DNA of 64,000 nt from Hysterium pulicare CBS 123377 (taxonomy: Eukaryota > Ascomycota > Dothideomycetes > Hysteriales > Hysteriaceae), in assembly GCA_000467715.1 (NCBI GenBank), contig AJFK01000237.1, positions 1-64,000 on the forward strand. The letters are read 5' to 3'. The position numbers were made by a program, and so were the translations under genes. Below, one piece after another: positions 1 through 9,619 of the stretch. Below the pieces are notes generated by a model. The model saw only the letters and a list, made by a program, of their open reading frames with translations. It was not told the origin of the DNA and did not search any database. How positions within the stretch are numbered: position 1 is the first letter of the stretch; the number at the start of each line of letters is the position of its first letter.

Positions 1-107
1 AGTTGGATTTTTATTTAGTGGTTTATAAAAAATCTTGATGTCATAATAACTCATTATTATCTAGTCTACCATGCTACCTAATCTACTACCTCTGAAGTCC
101 GAATAAA

Positions 108-128
108 GAAGAAGAAGAAGAAGAAGAA
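108..128 (+). repeat. GAA trinucleotide microsatellite
   Basis: Seven perfect GAA units are read directly from the sequence. They lie in a gene-free flank, so no coding consequence is expected. Confidence 0.95.
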
Positions 129-160
129 GGCTGAAGGCTAGAGAGATGGAGAGAGAGATA

Positions 161-260
161 AACCTACTTGATGAGCCTCTTGAGCCTACTTGAGCCTACT
201 TGAGCCTACTTGATGAGAGATGAACCTACTTGATGAGAGATGAACCTACTTGAGCCTATG
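161..260 (+). repeat. minisatellite in a 10-bp register
   Basis: About ten consecutive 10-bp blocks are variants of TGAGCCTACT, TGAACCTACT and TGATGAGAGA. The exact 10-bp register points to tandem slippage with two sub-unit types that partly alternate. A GT/GA dinucleotide run follows at about 277-305. Confidence 0.85.
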
Positions 261-2189
261 TGATAATTCTACTTGGTTGGTGTGTGTGTGAGAGAGAGAG
301 AGAGAAGGACGTTGAGATTATATTCTAAGGAACAATCTGATAAATTATGGTAGGTTGTAGAAAACCACCATGTTTTATAAGGAGACCACCATAATTTATT
401 AGGCTGATCACAATGTATCATTAAAAGGAAAACCCGTAGGGTTTAGTATAATAGAGGCACAGGTCCTCTAGCTTATGAGAGGCAAGCGCCCCAATTGAGC
501 ATCTGCGAGCCAACTACTTACACAGCTCAAGGAACGAGGCCACATGCTCTTCTGCACCACACTAATGGAAATAGACAATATCTTGAGCTTAGACTTGGAC
601 TGGTTATTAACGAACCGGGGATGGTCCTAGACCTCTACTCTCCATTATCGTCACTCCCTCCGCAACGTACACCTTCACAAGATCGCTTCAAAGTCTCACT
701 GAGCGAGCAAAGATAAGGGTTCCAGAGAAGGCAGTTAGTTCAAACTGCTTTCATCTAACTAAGCTTTATACTAGGAGAAGACAAAACTTATACCACACTC
801 TATAAAACCTAATATAACTAGGTTATAATAAATATTCTCTTCTATTTTACTACCTCCAACATTTTAAAGTATTCGTATATAGCTTCCTCTCTAATTATGT
901 AGCATATATTAGCGTGGAAAGTAAGGGTAAGCAGAGGGTAAACGTGCTGTGTAGAGAAGAAGAAAAGTCCTAGAACACTTAGCAGTAATACTACATAAAT
1001 CCTACAGTCTTACTCTAATATCACCCAGGCTAGAAAATAGTAGACTTTCTCTAGTTAATATCTATTATACTAAACAATCTATGGAATGTAGACCTTTAAC
1101 CCTATCGTCGTCTCATCCTCATTTAGAAGCATGCGTCGGACTTGCATAAAAATAAGTCGCTGAAAGCTCAGCGTATCCTGCTTCGCGCGCGTTAATCCTC
1201 TCCTGTATAAGGTGACAAGGTCTGCGAGTCTACTACGGTTTCCGGCCTGTAATGCGTGGTTCTGGGTTCTGTGAGGTGGGTCTGCTATATCGAGTTCCAT
1301 GTTCGTTAGCTAGGATCAATATATACTACAATTCGAAGCACTTATATGTAGTCTCGTGAGGAGCCCCTTCAATTTTTCTCGTTAACGCCGGTATAACGTC
1401 GCCGTTGGTTCATCAAAGATATTGAACCCCGAAATGAAGCAAATCCAAAGGCTCGTGCTGAGGACAAGGAACTAAATGAAAAACGCAAGGCCACATAGAG
1501 AGTATTCGCAAGGCTTAGCGGCGAAGCAGAAGAAGAAAAAGAACGGCGACGTTAGAATCGGAAAAGATGGTGACGATGACATTCTCAGGAGATGACGTCA
1601 ACTTCAAGGTAAAACGAGAGCGCGAAGGTATTCCGGAGAAACCACAATGCAAGATCACCAAGAGCACCACTAAATCGAAAGCCCTAGCAACCACAGGAAC
1701 ATGCCTAAGAAAGGGGAGGCGGGAACTCGGAAGGAAATGAAGCTGTCCTCGAACGTCGAGAACCGCATTCTCGGGAAGGCCATGTAGAGGATATTAGTGG
1801 TTATGTAGCCTTAAGTAAGATGCAGGATGCACATTGTACAAGTTGAGCAGGTGAATACTGGATGCCTAGTTCATTTACCCTTTGTACACGAGATTTAACG
1901 ACTATTCCTACATAGAGCCGACTTCAGCAGTATACTATTCTCCGATCCTACTTTCGCATACCTAGGTAAAGGCCAATCTTACACTTAACAACCAGATAAA
2001 CTCAATCCCCCATCGCAATCCCGAGAGCCTAATACCCCTTCCTCTCCCAAAAAGGCTTCCTAGCATCTGCAATCCTGCTCATATCAATAATATTGTCATC
2101 ACTATAAGTCTCATTAGTTCGCTATCCAACATTATATAAACTTCAAGCAACCAAAATCAAAGGGATACTAATATATTGCAACTACGATG

Positions 2190-3392
2190 TCACCTTTTCC
2201 CTCTTTTCGCAGCCAACTCCTCCTGCGCCTTCATTGCCGCACGCGCGCTACGACTTCCCCCGAGCTTCGGCCCCTTGGGTTTCTCTTCACCCTTTGCGCC
2301 GGGACGAAGGCTCGGAGGTGCGGGTGGTTTGCGTTGGACGTTGCGCTGTTCGATTTGATCCATGAAGTCGCGGCGGAACTGTTCGGCGATGAAGTCGTCG
2401 GCTGCTTGGTCGCCTGAAGCATTGCTAGAAATCTCGGGTTGTTCGTAGAGATCCACTATGGTGATATCAGCAAGTAGAGGGGTTTGAGGAATGGATTTGC
2501 AACGAAAATCCTTACATCTTGATTCTTTCAGAACTTGCTCAACAAGATTGTCTCTGCGGAGGTCTTCGCTGTTTCTACGCTTACGTCCGCGCCATGGCTT
2601 TCCATTCCTGCCGACTCTGACCTTCTCTGCGGGCTGTTCCTCCATGAGGGATATTCCGCCCTCTATTCTTCTCCTAGCGGCTTCAGTGCGCTCGATATTG
2701 CGCGCTGTAGCAGCAGGACCAAGATCAATTTCCTGTAGTTTGCCGACGCCCGCAGGTTGCCGTTCCCGAGGTATATCTTTCGGGACGTTCGTCGCGGTAA
2801 GGTTTTGTATCGGTAGACCGACCTGTGAGGTAGAAGTTTGTGCAGTAGAAGCTTGAGATTGCATTTCATTTCGTCGTCGTTCAGTCATCTTCATATCTAT
2901 CCATTCCATCCTTAAACTATTAGCCTCCATCCCAACGATACAGCCTTTCATATCGAACGCAGGTGGGCGCACTCACATTTCCTTATCTTCGACATCGACC
3001 GCCTTTCCAGTTTGGGGTATAAAGCTCTTCGCAAAGACCGTCTGTCCAGCATCCACAGGCACTGGAACCAGAGCGTCGGAAGCTCCTGCAGATAGGCGGC
3101 GCGGTGCATTCTGTGAGGAACTAGAGACATGAAGCCCGCCACGACGGCGTTTCAGTTGGTTACGCTGACGTAGGATCTCAGCCATTGAAAAGTTTTCATC
3201 TTGGGGTTCGGGGGATGTCGCATTGTTGTCGGACGACTGTGGGGTTTGCGCTTCGATAGGTGACGGCGCCAGAGGTGAAAGAATGGTTTCTGAGGTCATG
3301 GCCTGAGGCTCATCTTCCTCGGCAGTGCGCTTTCGAGCAATTTTGGGGCGCTTACGGGCCCGAAAGACGGGCATATCGTCGTTTGATGCCAT
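2190..3392 (-). CDS. Tls1/Hep59 family splicing-associated protein
   Basis: Two exons, 3392-2977 and 2910-2190, give 378 aa. The 66-bp intron has a GTGAGT donor and a TTTAAG acceptor. The N-terminus carries the family hallmark FRARKRPKIARKR, followed by a polar region. The conserved core contains the motif GKLQEIDLG after a T-x-V-P-K-D-I segment, and the C-terminus is Pro/Lys/Arg-rich. These are marks of the Hep_59 domain (human C9orf78, fission yeast Tls1). The family is nuclear and binds the Brr2 helicase of the spliceosome; in fission yeast it affects splicing of telomere and heterochromatin factors. The splice choice joins DVEDKE to MMEWIDMK, as the family expects. The family call is firm; the role is inferred from homologues. 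Confidence 0.85.
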
Positions 3393-4025
3393 ATCAGTGG
3401 CCGGATGAGAGGTGGTAATGAGTTACAAGGGGAGTTGTTGCTCGATAGCAAGTTCAAGCGAGATCAACGCGACCGAGGCACGCGTCACGTGAAACTTACT
3501 TCCAGATGGGTTGGGTCTACGTATATCCCTTATATCCAGGTCGTTGTGGTATGCCAAGCAGATTGAGCTGCGAGAGAAACATTAAATGGAGTTGCCAACC
3601 GTAAGCACAGTGTTCTTGGTCACATTAATATCAAACCTAACAAAGGGTAGGAGGTGAAAGGAAAAGCCTATCAAAGATTGAATCACCTGGAGGATTTTAT
3701 GATAGGGTTCCTTCTTCACATTCTCACCAATGAGCTATCTCGAAGACATGATGAACTGTAATCACCGTTATGATTTCTATTTACTGTGAAATCTCCGCAG
3801 ACTCTTCTCTGCCTTTGTAGCCTTCAGAGGGATCGAGTGCCCTTAGAGATGGCCTGTCCATGAAAGAAATTCCACCCCCAAGGAAAATAATATATCATTT
3901 CCCATGCCTTTCTGCCTCTAATTGAGGTCGTTGATCAACAGAGAACCGGAATCGGTTCTCAAACGCCAATGCAAGCTACAATCACCCACCCGAACCATCT
4001 CCACAAGAACTGGTTATAATGGTAT
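3393..4025. other. intergenic region
   Basis: This is the promoter side of the Tls1 homologue and the 3' flank of the secreted Cys-rich gene. Apart from the motif pair at 3480-3491 I see nothing specific in it. Confidence 0.6.
3480..3491. promoter_or_regulatory. overlapping ACGCGT and CACGTG motifs
   Basis: ACGCGT (an MluI cell-cycle box in yeasts) abuts a CACGTG E-box, about 90 bp upstream of the Tls1 homologue start. The sequences are seen directly; regulatory function is inference from yeast factors of the MBF and Cbf1 types. Confidence 0.35.
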
Positions 4026-5525
4026 TTAGCAGACTCGATAGCCGCAACCCTTGCACCACCATTTGTTGCATACTCGATGGTCGCAATCATCCATAGAACC
4101 CCCCTATGTCAATCCGTTAGTAATCATCCAGAAAGATCTGCCACAAAAGGAGCGAGTAGATGGGTACATGCCTTATTGCGACATTGATGGAATATGTTGC
4201 TGCACTCGACGCAGGGGTTTGGCCCTATGCCTAGATCTTCGTCGCGGGTATCGAGCGTGCGCGGATGGCAATGGGGGCAGCGTATGCACTAGACCGTTGT
4301 TAGTCATTTATTGTGGATGTGGAAGTATTTAGAGAGACATACTTTGCCGGTCTTGCAAATTCTAGCGTTGCACCATTCGCGAGTTCCACCCTGACATTAT
4401 CATCAGCAGTCTGTACTGGGGCTTAATTGACTTGAGGGAGCGCGCTCACAGATTGCAAGCACCTAGCAAAGTCTTCCTCGCAGCTGTAACATGGCGAGAT
4501 CCCGTCGTCGCGTTTGGGTGGAGGCTTAGAGCGCTCGCAAGCGGCTTCCTGAAATGCAGTTCCGTTGAAACCGATACCGTTGAGTGAGTACGCATCGACA
4601 TCCGTGCAAAGCAACGAATTGTATAATATGTTTTTTCCACCAGCGTTAAACATCATGACTCTGAAGAGATCGCCAAAAGCCTCCAGGAACAAGTGTTTGA
4701 TAGCATCCGGTTGAGGCAACTTTTCAGTATTGGCGCAAAGTTCGTGGTAGACAGTAGGGAAATCCAATCCGGTCTTGCAGATCGCATCCCTGAATTGCGT
4801 GAGGTCTGAGCATGTCGTTTGAAGAAGCGTGAGGTTGAAGGAAGCAGATAGCATCCAGCGACCCATGACCTGCGACGCGGAAACGATGAGAGCGGATTTG
4901 GTGTCCTGATCCAATGGATTATCTCCGGGATGATTGGGGTGCTTGACTCCGCCTGCTGCGCACACCGAGCTAAAGAGTGTCTGAGGATCTAAGCGGTACT
5001 GGACCAGGATGTCGTCTCTCATGAATAAGCACATGAAGGCGAGCCATCCTTGGAGAAGCGTAGAGTTTCCCGCAGCGATAATCTCAGCATTGAACATGCG
5101 CGTAGCCGGGACTGGAATAGCGGCCATAGCTTCATCGAAACTCGGCGGGCTGCAGACGACTTCCTTTGTATCTGAGAAGTTTCCAGTGAAGCCGAAGTGA
5201 TAGTGCCACAGATCATCGTTGTGTTCGAAATTTTCGCACCACTGCTTCATAAGGGAGCTGTTTTGGCCGAAGATAGCGGAGAGTAGATTGGCGTGGACGA
5301 TCGAGGCGTTGCCGAGGATGGTGGGGAGAGTGTCAACAGCTGGAATACTGGGTCAGCATGGCTGAAGATGGGATTCTTTCGAGTCCTTGGCTACGAGCGG
5401 ATGAATTCGGCACTGGAGGATTAGAGGTATAACTTACACCAGACATTCGGGTCAGCGTAGACGGTGCCAGCAAGAAGGCCAGTGACCACCAGCCCTAGGA
5501 GGCCAGTAAGCGATGGGAAGCGCAT
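4026..5525 (-). CDS. secreted protein with Cys-rich C-terminus, unknown function
   Basis: The five-exon model 5525-5438, 5339-4450, 4390-4343, 4288-4172 and 4103-4026 gives 406 aa. Exon 1 encodes a clear signal peptide starting MRFPSLTGLLGL and ending near TVYA. The body (about residues 30-325) has several N-glycosylation sequons and scattered Cys, without a domain I recognise. From about residue 310 to the end there are 16 Cys, many in CxxC or CxC spacing, together with His. This suggests a disulfide-rich or metal-binding tail. Introns 1-3 have GT-AG ends. The last one is best read as GC-AG (AAG|GCATGT) with a perfect TACTAAC branch point. If it is not spliced, the protein ends in a short non-Cys tail. 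Function is unknown. Confidence 0.7.
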
Positions 5526-6192
5526 GTTGAGAGAGGCCGTATGCTAGAATGTGGCGAATTAATATTCGTGTCACTTTACACCAAGGAGAAGTAGAACGTG
5601 GATACGTACAAATTTGTCGTAGTAGAGGCCGACCCAGCAAAGTTGTTGCTTGATACGCGTTATAACCTGTAGGTGAGGTGGGTAGAGGCCAACCCAGCAA
5701 AGTCGTTCTTTTATAATCTTTTTAGAGTGTGGGTGAAAAGTAAGTGTAGTTACCACGAGGGTGAGGTAATCATGAAAGAGAGAGGTCCAGTCTCCCCTTT
5801 GGGAATATGCGGGAACGAGCTTGCTCAACCACAGTGCATGCTAGATAAAAGCGTCACAAGGCACGCGATAAGCGGTCTGGGCCACGAAGCAGCTTCACAC
5901 GTGAGTACGCACCATGAAAAATAGACAATCCAAGGTACGCAAAAGGAGCGGCACGTGGGATATTCTTCGGGGATGAAGCTGACAACGTGGCAATCCGCTT
6001 GCCATTATAGCATGGGTCTTAAATGCGAGAAATCTCATCATCGTTCGGACAGGATAACCTAGTATTGCCGAATTACTGTACAGTTGGCTGTGAAGAATCA
6101 TCAACATTCAAATAGTACTGACGGGAAAAAGAATTGAGGAATAAGATATTCCTTGCCGGGTTGGAATAAAAGTAACATACTTATATACAGAC
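5526..6192. other. intergenic region with a duplicated 26-mer
   Basis: This is the 5' flank of the secreted Cys-rich gene and the 3' flank of the complex I gene. It contains two near-identical 26-bp copies at 5622-5647 and 5682-5707. No gene is seen. Confidence 0.6.
5622..5707 (+). repeat. 26-bp direct repeat, two copies 60 bp apart
   Basis: The copies at 5622-5647 and 5682-5707 share GTAGAGGCC-x-ACCCAGCAAAGT and differ at two positions. They lie about 100-180 bp upstream of the start codon of the secreted Cys-rich gene, so they could be paired promoter elements or a local duplication. Confidence 0.8.
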
Positions 6193-7217
6193 TTAATCAA
6201 GAGCGCCATCTTTCCTTAATGTCTCATTACCCCAAGGTTCGCCCGACAACGAGGTCAACCCAGCTGCAGGCTCACAGCTCTTCCTCCCACTCAATGGACC
6301 CGGTGTTGGGACCTTGACACCGCCTGCCTCGTATGCCCGACCTTGCTGGTTGATCTCACTTCCGCTCTTCACATTTCTGTCTTCGCCAGTCAAAGCCCCC
6401 TTTCCTGCCTCACCTGCTAATCCAGTGTCTCCTGGCTTCGCTCCAGTTGCCTCGGCAGCATGTTGTAGAGCCTTCAACAACGAAACAGTGGTATCGTACG
6501 TCAAATCCTCATAGTAATCGTCGTTGATTTGGACCATTGGAGCGTTTGCGCATGCGCCTAGGCATTCGACTTCGGTCAACGTGAATAAGCCGTCTGCAGT
6601 AGTTTGGCCGTGGTGGATGCCTAAGTGTTCCTCACAGGCCTTCATGACCGCATCGCTATTACAAAGCATGCAAGGTGTCTTATGGATTATTAGAGAATGC
6701 TATTACCCTACTTCTAGCCATGATCTAACATACCGTTGTGCAAACCTGAACGTGGAATCGGCCAACCGGGTCTCGATTGTACATTGTGTAGAAGGTCGCA
6801 ACTTCATATACACGCATTGGTGGCATTTCCAGGATTCTAGCGACTTCATTCATGACACTGATGCTTGTGAAACCGTGTTGTCGCTGTCCAAGGTCAAGAA
6901 GTGGCATGACAGCAGCTTTCTTGTATTGCGACGGGTATCGACTGATGATCTCTTTGATGAGCTCTTCATTCTGTGGAGTGAACTTAAAAGGTATCGAAGG
7001 GTTGTTGAATTCCGTATTTCGATGCTATAGAAGTTGTCAGCATCTGAATTGGGCAACGAAAGACCCCACGATGAAGATGTGGATGGGTACTTACCACCAT
7101 CAGCGCATCACTCCGGGCCTGAGCTGTGACTGTGAATGACCGCCATTGAGGCTTCTGAAGCTGCCGAAAAGCCCGAGGGCTACTTCGGAAGAGGAATGGG
7201 GTCAGCTTTGAAGCCAT
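6193..7217 (-). CDS. nuo-24: NADH:ubiquinone oxidoreductase 24-kDa subunit (complex I)
   Basis: Three exons, 7217-7095, 7024-6734 and 6678-6193, give 299 aa. This is the NDUFV2/NuoE homologue, a peripheral-arm subunit carrying the [2Fe-2S] cluster N1a. The first 35 or so residues are Arg/Ser-rich and free of acid, as in a mitochondrial presequence. Exon 2 has the conserved [16 protein letters not shown]-type block (here [17 protein letters not shown]). Cluster ligands are seen in VCTTTPCMLC and, further on, [10 protein letters not shown]. The C-terminal PGPLSGR-CEP and SEPWG segments match fungal orthologues. A Gly/Ala-rich linker of about 40 residues precedes them; it is longer than in animals and sits in frame, so I treat it as coding. 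Confidence 0.93.
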
Positions 7218-7970
7218 CGTCGTTTGTGTTGGAGTATGATCTACTATGGTGATGTTGCGATGCTTCGATGTCTCTTGCAAGCTACGGCAAAATCTCGGGA
7301 GGTTGACCAATCATTTTCTTGGAGTTGGAAATCCCCAAACGCTTGAACTCCGTCTCCATCAACTACTTCGAACATTCGATCATGATGGGGATGATGATGT
7401 CCGCACAACGCTTTTCTGGAGTTCTAAGGGCTACTTTACGCAGTCATTGCAATAATGATCGGGTACATCAAGTTCAGCAGACAGTACACACCAAAACATT
7501 CTCAAGCGCATCGCAGAACTTCTCTCTCTTTTAGACAATCGAGGAACTTGTGCTCCACCGAGATAATGTTGCTTACATGTCACAGTTTCGAGAAGGGCTT
7601 CTAGCTTTCACTCCTCGGTAGACTCAGAAGTACTAATGTGCGCTACCTAGTATAACAGGAGGTATGATTGAGGCTCTTGACAAGTTCAACGTCCAGAAAA
7701 ATGTCAATGGTCACGCACATGTACCGTCAACAGGTTTGTATATTATTTGTTTTCATTCACGTGTCTCGCATTATCCACTGTACTTCACTCTCCAAACAAA
7801 CAGGTGAAATGCAGACCTAAGACCTGTCTAAGACCTTCTTTACTTTATGATTTATCAAGGCTTCTTTATCTTCAACATCCTCCAAATTCCAACCATCGAC
7901 TCCGCCTTTCAGAAACCTGATACATTACTATTGTGATATCGACAGAAGCACGCAAGTGCCATTTCTCACA
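7218..7970. other. divergent intergenic region
   Basis: This is the shared upstream region of the complex I subunit (minus) and the UIM protein (plus). A CACGTG occurs near 7760. A possible tiny spliced frame near 7663-7820 is discussed among the rejected items. Nothing else is supported. Confidence 0.5.
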
Positions 7971-9092
7971 ATGTGTAGAGTTTATGTGTTCCCCGCCGAG
8001 GAATGCGGCCATCCTATCGCTGAGGAAGTCGACAAGTGTGACGAGGCACGCAGGAAGCGCATCGATGAGTGCGACGAGGAAGACGTAGAGAGAGAAATAA
8101 AGTGGAAGCTCCCAGGAAAGTGTTACCCATGCATACAGAAAGATAACGATAGGGAAAATCAACAAACCAACGATCGAGTGGTGGAGGAATCCCTGAATAG
8201 TCTTCCGTTTGCCGATGATGAACTTGCCAGAGCTCTCGAAGAGTCTAAGAACGATGCTCCCTACTACGATAATGATGACGGGATCACGAAGGCAATGGAG
8301 GAATCGCAGAAGGATATGCCTTTCCCCGACGATGATCTTGCGCAAGCTCTATATCTATCTAAGCAGGATCTTCCTGATACTAGCGCTCAGGAGGAAGAAA
8401 TGTTGGAACAGATAATGAAGCAGTCCATGGCCGAGTGGGATGGCCGTGGAGGTTTGGCAGGTCAAGCCGGCCCAAGTGGGACTTACGGAGATCTTCCATG
8501 GACAAAACGGGGAGCACAACCAATGCCTTCGGTACCTATTCGTGGATATGGTGACTTTGATGAGAGCGTTGATCTGGATCCCAATGGTCGAGGCAAAGGA
8601 CGAAGACATGGCTCTGGTATCTCGCAGCCCACTCCATTACAACCTATCCAATCCACACAGCTGCCAGTCTTAGCTGCACCAGCTAGTGCCTCTCTTCTCT
8701 CAGGCCCACCGCCCCCGTCAGTTTACAGCACTACAGATGCGCAAGCGGGGGATGAAGTGGAGCAGCTTGAAGAGCAATTGGGGTCCCTTGGTGTGTCTAG
8801 TGCAGGTTCACAGAGCGCCGAGTCACGGGCCATGGGAGCAATCCGAGATGTACAAGACCGTGCTTATCAAGCTTCCTTAGAAGCCGACAGAAAGAAGATA
8901 AAGAAGAGGAAGAAGGAAGAGGCTGCTAAGAAGGCAGCCGAAGAAGAAGCGAAGAGGCTTGCTGAAGAAGAAGCCGAGAAGGCAAGGGAGGCTGTGGAGG
9001 AAGAGTCTGAGGAGGAGCCAGAAACGGAGGATTTCGTCAAGGCAAAGCGTGCTGCATGGCTGGAGAGGCTCGGAAAGGCTCAAACTGAGTGA
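7971..9092 (+). CDS. protein with four tandem ubiquitin-interacting motifs
   Basis: One exon encodes 373 aa. The first ATG in frame is at 7971. Residues 1-54 hold Cys and His spaced as in small fungal metal-binding N-termini (C2, C12, H14, C23, C34, C51, C54). Four UIM-like helices follow at about residues 82-95, 102-115, 120-133 and 141-155. Each has an acidic start, a central Ala (Ile in the fourth) and a Ser, as in DDELARALEESK and DDDLAQALYLSK. The middle is Gly/Pro/Ser-rich and disordered. Residues 300-365 form a Lys/Glu/Ala coiled coil. UIMs bind ubiquitin, and an array suggests avidity for polyubiquitin. The specific role is unknown, and I do not recognise a named orthologue. Confidence 0.75.
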   Translation: MCRVYVFPAEECGHPIAEEVDKCDEARRKRIDECDEEDVEREIKWKLPGKCYPCIQKDNDRENQQTNDRVVEESLNSLPFADDELARALEESKNDAPYYDNDDGITKAMEESQKDMPFPDDDLAQALYLSKQDLPDTSAQEEEMLEQIMKQSMAEWDGRGGLAGQAGPSGTYGDLPWTKRGAQPMPSVPIRGYGDFDESVDLDPNGRGKGRRHGSGISQPTPLQPIQSTQLPVLAAPASASLLSGPPPPSVYSTTDAQAGDEVEQLEEQLGSLGVSSAGSQSAESRAMGAIRDVQDRAYQASLEADRKKIKKRKKEEAAKKAAEEEAKRLAEEEAEKAREAVEEESEEEPETEDFVKAKRAAWLERLGKAQTE

Positions 9093-9619
9093 TGGATCTG
9101 TAGGTCAATGTTAGCATTGTGTAAGGTTTTTGGTGGTTTCTTGGGATTCTCTCTTTGGCGACATTGAATTGCGGCACACAGGGAGGAGTCTACCGGGAAG
9201 AGTAAGGTGTGGTATCTCGTACATTGTTACCAAGACAAATCAACCTACATATGCAAACTCATCTTATAATCAATCCAGAACTTCTCGTGATGCCGAGCGA
9301 TGTTGAATTTCGATAGCAGTCAGAAGAGGGATAGCTCGCAGTCAGCGTGTTTCCGTGGTGCCGGAATCTGGCCCTGATCCCCCTGAAATGACATCACCTG
9401 CGTGTTTTGGTGCAATGCACCTGGCAGCTAGCTTCAGCCACTCACTGTGAAACCGGGAAGCACAACAACAAGAAGATGTGAAGTTTCAATCCTCCCGCCT
9501 TAATTAACATCGGCCTTTGCGCAATCCCGTCGCCCTTGTCCCACGTCTGTCATTCATCTCCGTTCAGACCATCTCCTCCCTCGCTCAACAGGAGACCATC
9601 TCCCTCATTCCTCACCACC
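9093..9619. other. intergenic region
   Basis: This is the 3' flank of the UIM gene and the promoter of the App1-like gene. The last 80 bp before the start are pyrimidine-rich, as is common upstream of highly expressed fungal genes. No gene is seen. Confidence 0.5.

Larger units (their letters stand above)
1..2189. other. gene-free, partly AT-rich left flank
   Basis: I see no supportable gene here. Short open frames lack splice signals and protein-like composition. The stretch has simple repeats between 108 and 305, an AT-rich part around 760-1080, and an ordinary-composition part around 1380-1800. In that last part one forward frame reads as a charged Lys/Glu/Arg-rich sequence broken by stops, which may be a decayed coding remnant of unknown origin. 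No terminal repeats or transposase motifs were recognised. Confidence 0.6.

Noticed and set aside
1380-1800. Charged coding-like scrap in the left flank
   Set aside because: It is broken by several stops and has no motif that would identify a family; not enough to call a pseudogene.
2491-2856. Plus-strand open frame of 121 codons
   Set aside because: It is antisense to the second exon of the Tls1 homologue, whose protein is clearly conserved, and it has no features of its own.
4051-4332. Plus-strand open frame of 93 codons rich in Cys
   Set aside because: It mirrors the Cys-rich exons on the minus strand; the minus-strand reading has splice signals and continuity.
7663-7820. Tiny spliced frame starting MIEALDKFN, 28 residues
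   Set aside because: A GTTTGT donor and an AACAG acceptor exist, but the product is too short to judge, upstream exons cannot be joined in frame, and no family is recognised.
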